A program made the translations under genes and the position numbers. The notes under the pieces are model-generated. The model made no database searches, was not told where the DNA came from, and saw only the letters and a program-made list of their open reading frames with translations. A DNA stretch of 64,000 nucleotides from Miscanthus floridulus (lineage: Eukaryota; Streptophyta; Magnoliopsida; Poales; Poaceae): the NCBI RefSeq assembly GCF_019320115.1, contig NC_089589.1, positions 24,619,273-24,683,272 of the forward strand. The letters are read 5' to 3'. Shown one piece after another: positions 44,948 to 54,495 of the stretch (position 1 is the stretch's first letter; each line of letters starts with the position of its first letter).

Positions 44948-45195
44948 GTGGAGAACCTTTAGTCCCGGGCTCAACCACCAGCCGGGACTAAAGGTCCTTT
45001 AGTCCCGGGCGTTAAAAGGGCCCGGGACTAAAGGTCCCTGAGGGTAGTCCCGGGCTCAACCACCAGCCGGGACTAAAGGTCCTTTAGTCCCGGGCGTTCA
45101 CAGGGCCCGGGACTAAAGGTCCCTGAGGGGCCGGGGCGGGAGCAGAGGAAAATACCTTTAGTCCCGGGCGCCGCCACCAGCCGGGACTAAAGGTG
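44948..45195. repeat. Internal GGGACTAAAGG array between TNPA and TNPD, element B
   Basis: At least eight motif copies in inverted pairs (tttagtcccgggc...gcccgggactaaagg), adjacent to the TNPA TATA box. The same internal array exists in element A on either side of its nested LTR element. Confidence 0.9.
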
Positions 45196-45710
45196 TTTTG
45201 GCGGGCAACAAACATGCAGTTTCACTGCCCGCCAATTCATTAGGATTTTATTTTGCTTTATTAAATACAATTGATAAAATATTTGTTAAATGCACAGAAA
45301 ATTAAATACAAGGCATAAAAATGTTTTAAAAAAAATATAGATTCTATTTTGCTTTATTGTACACAGCAAAATTCTGTGACCTAAAGTTTTAATTTTTTTT
45401 AACAAATTTTAAAACATAATATTGTGTTTAAATTACTATTTCGATAATGCAAAAATATAATGTTTAATTAAATTCAGAAAAACTCTTGTGTTTCGACTGG
45501 AAATTTGTTTTCACATCATTTGAACGTGACATTATCCCACCATCAAACATAAATTTGTTTTCACATCATTTCAACGCGACATAATCCCAACATCAAACAT
45601 AAATTTGTTTTCACATCGTTTCAACGTGACATAACCCCACATTCAAACATAAATTCACAATTATTACATAATATCTCAAATACACACTATTGAACATCAA
45701 TATATATATA
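45196..45710. other. 3' flank of TNPD, element B
   Basis: AT-rich. Includes three near-copies of a roughly 60-base unit with aaatttgttttcacatcatttcaacg (about 45505-45655). Confidence 0.6.
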
Positions 45711-48700
45711 TCAAGCGGGCACAGTAGTGAACTTCTTCTTGACGTATGTCCCTTGGTTATGATCGCGCCGTAACCATGGAGTGTCCTCATCGTTTAGCTG
45801 GATGCTAGGGTCTTTGTTCACTGTGAAGGGTGAAATTTGGTCATCCTTTTCATAATCTTCTGACATGTCTGACTTGTCTTCGATTCCGACGATGTTTCTT
45901 TTTCCTGAAAGAACTATGTGGCGCCTTGGCTCATCATTGATTGGGTGGTTGTCGTTTTTCCCTCTCTTCGGTTTTGTAGACATATCCTTGACATAGAACA
46001 CCTGAGTCACATCCTTCGCAAGGACAAATGGTTCGCCTTTGTACCCAATATTGTTGAGGTCCACTGTTGTCATTCCATACTGGTTGTCGACTACTACGCC
46101 GCCTCCAGTCGTCTTTACCCACTGGCACTTGAACAAAGGTACCTTAAAATGAGATGCATAGTCCAGTTCCCATATCTCCTCTATGCGGCCATAATATGTT
46201 TGCTTGTTCCCACTAGGGTCGGTGGCATCTATGCGGACACCACTGTTCTGGTTGGTGCTCCTTTTATCTTGTGCTACTGTGTAAAATGTATTCCCATTTA
46301 TCTCGTACCCTTTGTATGTGAGGATATGCCCCGATGGCTGCCTAGCCAACAAATACAACTCCTCATCAATACTCTCATCACCCTGACATTCTTTTCGCAA
46401 CCAGTCGCTGAAAGTTTCCATGTGCTGACGCGTAATCCATGCTTCAGACTTCCCTGAGAACTCAGATTGGAGGAGGTTCTTGTGTGTCTCGATATACGGA
46501 TCTACCAAGGCGGAGTTCTATAGAACTGTGTAGTGTGCTTTATTGAAATAATCATCACCCTTACCAATATATGTTTTCTTCCCTGGTGTCCCCTTTCCAC
46601 TTAGTCTCCCCTCGTGTCGCGATTCAGGAACACCAATCGGGTTAATATCGGGAATGAAGTCAACACAGAACTCAATGACCTCCTCTGTTCCGTAGCCCTT
46701 GACGATGCTTCCTTCTGGCTGAGCACGGTTATGAACATATTTTTTCAGGACTCCCATAAACCTCTCAAAGGGGAACATGTTGTGTAGAAACACAGGACCG
46801 AGAATAGTAATCTCCTTGACCAGATGAACTAGGAGGTGTGTCATGATATCAAAGAAGGAAGGAGGGAACACCAACTCAAAGCTGACAAGACATTGAACCA
46901 CATCATTCTGTAGTTTTGCTAGATCCGTTGGATCGATTGCCTTCTGAGAAATTGCATTGAGGAATGCACATAGCTTCACAGTGGCTAGACGTACATTTGG
47001 CGGTAGAATTCCTCTTAATGCAACTGAAAGCAATTGAGTCATGAGCACGTGGCAGTCATGGGACTTTAAGTGTCCAAATTTCTTCTCTGGCACATTTATT
47101 ATACCCTTTATATTCGAGGAGAATCCAGACGGTACCTTAATGCTATCTAGGCATTCAAACAAGCTGTCCTTCTCTTCTTTGCTAAGAGTGTAGCTGGCAG
47201 GACTTAAGTACTGGCGTCCATCATCTGTCTTCTCTGGATGCAGGTTGTCTCGTTCTTTCAAACATCGCAGGTCCTGTCGTGCTTCAATTGTGTCCTTAGG
47301 CTTCCCATACACGCCCATGAAGCCTAGCAGGTTCACACAAAGATTCTTCATCAGGTGCATCATGTCGATCGCGCTGCGGACCTCTAGTACTTGCCGATAG
47401 GGTAGCTCCCAAAATATGGACTTCTTCTTCCACATGGGTGCGTGACCGTTGGCGTCCTTCGAAACAGGTTGGCTGCCAGGTCCCTTTCCAAATATTACTT
47501 TCACATCATTGACCATATCGAGGACGTCCTCACCAGTTCGGTTGCGAGGCTTGGTCTGGTGGTCTGCCTTACCTTTAAAATGCTTGCCTTTCTTTCTTAC
47601 GGGGTGATTTGTAGGAAGAAATCGTCGATGCCCAAGGTACACGACCTTGCGACACTTTTTCAAGAATATACCTTTCATGTCACCGAAACAGTGCATGCAT
47701 GCATTATATCCCTTGTTTGATTGTCCTGAAAGATTACTTAGAGCTGGCCAATCATTGATTGTTACGAACAACAATGCTCGCAGGTCAAAGTGCTCCTGCT
47801 TGTGCTCATCCCACACGCGTACACCTGGCTTGTTCCACAAAAGTAGAAGTTCTTCAACTAGTGGCCTCAGGTACACATCGATGTCGTTGCCAGGTTGCTT
47901 TGGGCCTTGGATGAGCACCGGCATCATAATAAACTTACGCTTCATGCATAACCAGGGAGGAAGGTTGTAGATACATAGAGTAACATGCCAAGTGCTGTGA
48001 CTACTGCTCTGCTCCCCGAAAGGATTCATACCATCCGTACTTAAAGCAAACCTTAAGTTTCTTGCGTCACTTGCAAACTCGGGGAATTCTCTATCGATTG
48101 CTCTCCACTGGGACCCATCAGCAGGGTGTCTCAACATATTGTCTACCTTACGGTCTTCTTTGTGCCATCGCAACAACTTTGCATGGTCTCTGTTTCTAAC
48201 AAGACGTTTCAAGCGTGGTATTATAGGAGCATACCACATAACCTTGGCAGGGATTTTCTTCTTAGGACGTTCGCCCTCAACATCACCAGGGTCATCTCGC
48301 CTGATCTTATACCGCGACGCATGACATACAGGGCATGCATCCAACTTCTCGTACTCCGTGCCACTGTAGAGGATGCAGTCATCAGGGCATGCATGTATCT
48401 TCTGGATTTCTAATCCTAAAAGGCAGACTACCTGTTTTGCTTCGTACGTAGTGCTGGGCATTTCGTTATCCTTCGGAAGCATCTTCTTTTGGATTTTTAG
48501 CAACTCCGCGAATCCCTTGTCAGATACACCATTATTTGCCTTCCATTGCAGCAATTCCAATGTGGTACCTAACTTTTTCTGCCCCACATCACAAGTTGGG
48601 TATAGCAATTTCTTGTGATCCTCTAGCATGCGGTCGAACTTGATCTTCTCCTTTTCACTTTCGCATTCTCTTTGTGCGTCACGAATGGCCTGACCAAGAT

Positions 48701-49103
48701 CGTCAGCGGGCTCCTCCTCTGCCCCCGCCTCTTCTTCAGCGGGTTTCTCCTTTGCCCCCACCTCTTCTTCAGCTTCCCCTATTGCAGTATCATTAAAGGC
48801 ACCATATTCAGCAAAAATGTCATCATCGCCCCATTGTTCTTCTTCACCTTCTTCCATTAAAACTCCGGTTTCTCCGTGCTTCGTCCAACAAATATAGTTT
48901 GCCATGAAACCCGACTTGAACAAGTGTGAATGAAGAGTCTTTGAGTTAGCATATTCCATCGTATTCTTACATACGGCACATGGGTAGCACATGAAACCAT
49001 CGCGTTTGTTTGCCTCGGCCGCACGTAACAAAGAATGCACGCCGTCCATGAACTCTTGTGAGCGACGATCAGCATTGTACATCCAATGCCGACTCATCTG
49101 CAT
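45711..49103 (-). CDS. TNPD-like CACTA transposase (element B), one internal TAG
   Basis: Starts at 49103 (or 49097, MSRHW) and reads 861 codons to a TAG at about 46515-46517. It then continues open in the same frame to 45711, for about 1130 codons in total. Transposase-associated domain is at residues 3-80. An acidic linker (AEEEAGAEEEPADD) follows, then Transposase_21 at about 330-560 with STDGMNPF and TINDWPALSNLSGQ as likely DDE-type catalytic segments. DUF4218 lies at about 640-790 (MHLMKNLCVNLLGFMGVY to FPFERFMGVLKKY) and DUF4216 after the TAG (YKGYEINGNTFYT, ELDYASHFKVPLFKC). Element A has a Gln codon at the TAG position, so it is a probable C-to-T change. TNPD is the cleaving transposase that acts with TNPA at the element ends. 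Best-preserved transposase in the window. Confidence 0.88.
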
Positions 49104-49185
49104 TACATGACATAAATACCGTATTAAAACCTAGAACATAATTAGTTAACTATACAACATGCATACCACCACAAAAGCTATAAAT

Positions 49186-49717
49186 TTAAGAAAGCCTCGC
49201 TATAATGTAGACAATCCCAACTACCACTATAAACACTAAAGCTAAAATGCACTTCAGCAGAACAAGGATTTCGCGATCAATCTCAACTAAAACAAACAGA
49301 TCTCCCGTTTGTTCAACATCTTTGGGCTTCTTTGGCTGGATCACTGCATCATTAGCCACCATATCTGCCTGTCGTGCAAGATATTTTTGCACGAGTTCAA
49401 CATATTCTTCCTCCCAGTAGAAGCCTGAACATCCAGTGCCATCCCACTGAAATTAAAACATAAATTAGAACTTTAATCACAACCATCATGAAAATAGGTA
49501 TAAACTAACCATAGTCATTAAATACGATAAAATAACTCACATTGCGATCCGGACACTTGTAGAAAATGCGACCCTTGTTCGGACCCTCCTTCTTCACTCG
49601 GTACTCCATCACAATCTTCGTCTCATCACAACACTTGCCGCATGCAATGAGTGGGAGGCCCGGCCTAAGTCGCTTTGGGAACCCATGAGAGGCCGAGGAC
49701 CCGGAAGCAGTTGCCAT
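49186..49717 (-). CDS. GRF-type zinc-finger protein with membrane segment (element B)
   Basis: Exons 49541-49717 and 49186-49446 with donor gtgagt and acceptor tttcag give about 145 residues. GRF finger residues are visible in LIACGKCCDE, FYKCPDRN and WDGTGCSGFYWEEEY. The C-terminus VLLKCILALVFIVVVGIVY is a likely membrane anchor. The reading frame is intact. It lies immediately upstream of TNPD and is conserved with element A at about 80% or more by eye, so it is probably a real third gene of the transposon family rather than chance. Confidence 0.7.
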
Positions 49718-50152
49718 CTACTCTCTATACTCATTTTTAATACACTATAAATTTCTCATTTTATAATCAAATAAAATTAAAAAAACTCTAAAATTCTCTA
49801 TATCTCTAAACAATGAAGTGTGCTATGCATGCTATAAATGAACGGTGAATACTAGTTTTTAATAGCTACTTTAACCTTCCTTAATGTAAATATGCAAACT
49901 TTAAGTGATTTTGAGCTCAAATTGCTTACAAATGAAAAAAACCACAATAAAGAACCATATATATATATAATTATATATAGTGAACAAAATGAGATAAGAC
50001 AATGGTGAAATATGAGAGTTTGAAGTTGGTAACCTTTAGAACCGAAGAATCGACGGAGGAATCGAAGAAATCGACGGAGAATCGAAGAAGAATGGATGGA
50101 AGAGCGAGAACACTGAGCTCTCGGGCGGGCTCGGGGAGGAAGAAGCCGGCCA

Positions 50153-50162
50153 GTATATATAG
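50153..50162 (-). promoter_or_regulatory. TATA box of the element B TNPD unit
   Basis: The minus strand reads ctatatatac between the 5' GGGACTAAAGG array and the ttcttcctccccgagccc leader, exactly matching the layout in element A. Confidence 0.5.
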
Positions 50163-50164
50163 GG

Positions 50165-50425
50165 TGGACCTTTAGTCCCGGTTGGTGGATCCGACCGGGA
50201 CTAAAGGTATGTTTTCAGCCACGGGCCATGCCACCAGCCGGGACAAGAGCTTTACTCCCGGTTGGATCCACCAACCGGGAGTAAAGGTCGACCTTTAGTC
50301 CCGGTTGGTGTATCCAACCGGGACTAAAGGTCCCCTGCCACAACGACCTGGCGCAGGAGCCGTTGGGCAGGGACCTTTAGTCCCGGTTGGATCCACCAAC
50401 CGGGACTAAAGGTCTCTCTAGTCCC
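50165..50425. repeat. 5' subterminal array, element B
   Basis: Inverted copies of CCCGGTTGGTGGATCC / GGATCCACCAACCGGG and GGGACTAAAGG, homologous to 13862-14150. Confidence 0.85.
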
Positions 50426-50883
50426 GGGCGCAAAAAATGCCGGGACTAGAGCCTGATTTGGCCCTTGGATCAAAGGTCTGTTCTCTACTAGTGTAAGTTT
50501 ATTACAACTAGGTAGAGATATTACAAAGCATCTATAAGCTTATTGCGTTAAAAATGAATAAAGTGTAAAACATGCAAATTAATACAAGTAGTTTTATTAG
50601 TTGTAGGTATTAAACATTACTCCCAGTCCCATTATGATAAGCATATTTTGTATAGGAAAAAAATCAAATTTTACAAATTATGACCAAATAATTAGTCAAA
50701 ATTTATACAAGCTTAGGACATAAATTTACGTCAACATATAGATTTCTATTCAAAATACCTTTGAGGTAATATTTACTTTTGCAAATGACACGTTGTAGGA
50801 GAAATTAACAGTCAAAATCTATTTAATATGCTTTTTTCTTGATAAAAAATGGTTATCATCAATTCGGGATAGAGAGTCTAGCC

Positions 50884-50962
50884 TGTGCGGTAGCATGGGT
50901 TGATGGACTAGCGATACCAAATTAATATGCTACTAGTCCATCAACCCGTGCTCTCGCACGGA
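50884..50962. mobile_element. Inverted pair of Helitron-3'-end-like structures
   Basis: On the minus strand, hairpin CCGTGC-GAGA-GCACGG is followed by gttgatgga and CTAG (50936-50933), with T next: the usual Helitron 3' terminus. On the plus strand a weaker hairpin (gtgcggtagcatggg) is followed by ttgatggaCTAG (50908-50911). Element 5' ends were not located. The palindrome could alternatively be a small foldback element. Confidence 0.45.
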
Positions 50963-52319
50963 TAGAAGTTTAGGGGATATAAGAATTAGTTATTGTTTAA
51001 TAACATGTGACTAATAAAGAATTACTTATATTAAATTGTATGTTTTTCTCTTTGTTTTTTTAACATAATAGACACAATAGATACTCATAGTCTATATCCA
51101 GTTATCATAAACTTATTAGTATTGTTTTAAGAGACTTATCTGTACATTTGTTTCAATCATATTGACATTTTTCTTTGTATACTTTAAATATGCAATTAGT
51201 TTGAAACCTTACCATTAACTATGTGGCTCTTGTTGCATCATATATCCTACGAAGTCATGAGTCAATTTGGATTCAAATTTTATTCTTATTGACTGCTACA
51301 AATTCTAAGTTAACTTAAAACTCTTGTTCTTATTGTATCTTTTATTAACTCTTTTTTTTCTCTACTTTGTAGAATAAGAATTTTAGGTCGTAGAGTACGT
51401 TCTTAAATACAACAATATCATAAGCAATCATTTGAAACCTGCACCATGTCACTTAACATAAGTGATAGAGTTTGAAGTAATATCTTGGATAGGGGTAGTA
51501 GTGCTAACCTCAATAGTATTTTAATACTTAAGTCTTATAATGCTCAACTTTTTACTCTAAACTAATCGTAAAGGGCCAGAAAGATATAAACCACCAGTGA
51601 TCTCCCATACTTCTCAAGATGATTGAATTTTTCTATCAAGGAATTATATATGGAGTTATAGTTATACTATCAATATAGACGTGTCAAATTTTAGTTAAAA
51701 TATATAAATATATATAAAGTAACAACCTATATAAATTATATACCATAGTTACTAATATGGTTTTAAACAATTTGTTAGTATCATTCATATATGAGTTGTT
51801 AAGGAAATATTTTTTAAATGATGAAACATAACATATATATTTATCACTCATGTATGCTGGCACGATGTGTCTACTTACTTTAATCAAATCTTAGTATATT
51901 AATATTGATAGAAGTGGGTAATGTCGAAACATATGTATATATGCTTATTGAAACATTTTTTAATAAAAAATGTTGACAATTTAGATGCAGATTTAAGGGT
52001 TTTTTAATATTTCTGATAATGAGATGAAAATTGGGTTACGTAAACTATCTATTGTAATACGAGGACATGGGTAATTGATGCAAAGTTTGGTCTACTTTAG
52101 ATCATATTTCTTAATGACATAGGTAGGTAATTTAAAGATAGACTCATTGGTTACTTTCGGTTGTTTTACACGATAGTAAATGTCGGTAATTATTTAGAAA
52201 ATAAAATAGTTCCAAAAGCTCTATATCAATGGTGATTAGGTTATACCGAATTGATGGTCAGATGTTTCTAATTTTTATGAAATTTTCTAGGGTCGTGTTT
52301 GTAAAAAATAATGAATATA
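50963..52319. other. AT-rich stretch without genes
   Basis: Strongly AT-rich and ORF-poor. It may be the body of the minus-strand Helitron whose 3' end is at 50933. No RepHel coding and no exon was seen. Confidence 0.4.
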
Positions 52320-52335
52320 AAGATCAAAGGTGATT

Positions 52336-52701
52336 TTTTTGTGTGCCTCAACTCTTCGAGTACAAGTTGTAGTATCTGAACGCACACACCAACTCACACC
52401 ACCACACACACACAAACTCACACACACACCTACCCTAATGTGCACGCTAGACCTACACCTACACGAAGAGACATCACGTGGCTGAGAGATATCCGAAGTA
52501 ATCCTGGCTTCGCACGTGACGGGTACGTCACCCTGACAATTGTGGCACATCCACGCATGAGGCTACAGATACACAGGACCTACAAATTTATTAAAGGGGA
52601 AAAACCCCGTGAGGCACGCGAGTGTCGAACCCAGGGTTCGAACTCACGCCCGGCCGCTGGCACACCTGGCGAGCAAGCCAACCGAGCTACGCTCGGTCCT
52701 C
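52336..52701 (-). mobile_element. tRNA-derived SINE, full length
   Basis: Flanked by a perfect 16-bp TSD, aagatcaaaggtgatt (52320-52335 and 52702-52717). On the minus strand it starts at the tRNA-like head with A box TAGCTCGGTTGGC and B box GAGTTCGAACCC. It continues through a tRNA-unrelated body including a CA/TG-rich stretch (52380-52430) and ends in a short A-run. 366 bp. Perfect TSDs imply a fairly recent insertion. Confidence 0.9.
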
Positions 52702-52717
52702 AAGATCAAAGGTGATT

Positions 52718-53984
52718 GAAGAGTTGAAAAGTTGATGAATATAAATGTACTGTATCCAAGTTGGCACCTTTATTTTTTCCCCCACTATACATATTCCCTC
52801 CTTGCTCGATTGTCTCTAGCACTTTCTCGCCGATGTTCCATGTTTTGTTGATCGATATTGAGGGATATGATTAATTATGCACAAAAAACTCTGAAGTAAA
52901 ATATGAACCACAATTCATTTGGCTAGAAATTCAAGACTGTAAACACGTGGAAGTAGATATATTCTCGTGTTGCTCTTTTTCTTTTGAATTTAGAATGTTT
53001 TAATTAGATCCTAAATTGGAAGGTGTATTAGTGACACTAATCTAATGTCTTAGATCCCTTTTCTGGCATTGATTCATATATAGTTGTGGTATAAGGGATA
53101 CACACGCATGCTTACCGTGTACATGTTTGGGGTCACGATCCGGCGACAACGGCAGGTGTTGTTTGGGGGCACTCCTAACTGTAGGTGCACCTTGGTTGTT
53201 TCGGTGGCAAACAGTGTTGTAGTTTGGGGCACTCCTAGCGGCCGGTGCACGCCTTGGCTGTTCCGGCGGCCAACGGTGTCATCGACACGTAGAGTTGATC
53301 TGTTCACAATATCTTGGCACTTGCTTTATATTATCCCTTCAGTTATTCTGAGCCCTTTGGAGCCCATGCATGTTGCGTAATATAATATTTTCTGATACCT
53401 AGATATTAGGCAATTTTTATTAAAACAGCCTGGGACGGTGGTAGGGAAAAAATAGTTGATTTACCTTTTCCTTTATTCTTTGGTACCTAGTACGTACATG
53501 TATTTTGGTCTCCCGGCTAGAAGCCCTGCGGGATTGGACGTGGAAGACAAAAATAATGGATCTTTCCTTTTTTTTCTTGGTATACACAGTATGTAGATTT
53601 TAAAATAATATATTTATCTTTTTTATTATTTTCATGTATAATAATGGCAGAGGTGGCTAATTTTAAAAATGTAATAGATCTAATGGTTAAGGATCGCCTG
53701 TCTTTTGACTTTATGGTTTGATGTTTCTGATTAATTAATGTGAGAATTTCTTGTATTTATCTTTTTTTCTAGCGCTTCTGGTGAGAATTAACGTGGAAGC
53801 TCTATTGGGGCCTCCAATTAGTAATAGTAAGATTTGTGCATTTTTCTGCAAACTTAATTAAAGTTGGAGAAGGTCAATTTAACTAGGGACAAAACTAAAA
53901 ACAGCTTACAATTTCAAATGGAGGGAGCATTGAACGTGTTTGGTTCATGGAATGCACAGTTGCGGAATGATCCGATCCTAAATA
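52718..53984. other. Intergenic, includes a short tandem duplication
   Basis: No gene recognised. 53157-53285 holds two copies of a roughly 64-base unit (ggcactcctaac/gcggt... gtgcac cttgg ctgtt cggcggc aac gtgt). Otherwise AT-rich. Confidence 0.5.
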
Positions 53985-54243
53985 ATCCTTCCGTCATAAA
54001 TTATAAGTCATTCCAACTTTCTTAAAGAGTTAAAGCATCTCAAGTTTGACCAAATTTATATAATAAAATAATAACATTTATGATACCAACTAAGCATCAT
54101 TGGATTCTTCATTAATTATATTTTCATAGTGTACCTATTTCATGTCATAAATCTTTGTAATTCTCTCTATAATTTTGATCAAACTTGAGATGGTTTGACT
54201 CTCCAAGATTCTTAGAATCACTTATAATTTGGAAGGGAGGGAG
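53985..54243. mobile_element. Stowaway-like MITE
   Basis: The right end ggagggag and left end atccttccg are inverted, followed inward by cataaattataagt / acttataatttgg. TA lies on both sides (53983-53984, 54244-54245). 259 bp. The CTCCCTCC-type TIR and TA TSD are the Stowaway (Tc1/mariner) signature, although the left end is degraded. Confidence 0.8.
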
Positions 54244-54495
54244 TACGAAGCTAGCGACCACATTTCGTTAATGTCATGGGTCCAACCCATCCCTTACCGA
54301 GTAAGCTTGTTTCTGTGCACAAGTCCGTCACCGAGTCATTCCGTGAGAATCCATCGGACCACCTCATTCGGCGTCAACTCGTTCCGGATGAGATCCCTCC
54401 ATAAAACAAACAGGCTGTTACATGGCTATATCTTGGAATACCACCTGCTAATTAACTAGACGTATATAGAACTAGCAGAGAAGTGAACTGATGCA

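Larger units (their letters stand above)
40315..50493 (-). mobile_element. CACTA element B (autonomous-type, inverted relative to A)
   Basis: The right end (element 5') is the reverse complement of CACTAGTAGAGAACAGACC. The left end (element 3') begins CACTGGTGCAGCAAGG. Subterminal GGGACTAAAGG arrays lie at 40345-40565 and 50165-50425. It has the same gene order as element A. The termini differ from each other and the flanking triplets do not match (ATT on the left, TAA on the right), unlike element A. Confidence 0.85.

Noticed and set aside
44347..44991. ORFs of 120-130 codons on both strands
   Set aside because: Low-complexity translation of GTCGGC-type and gtggggg repeats.
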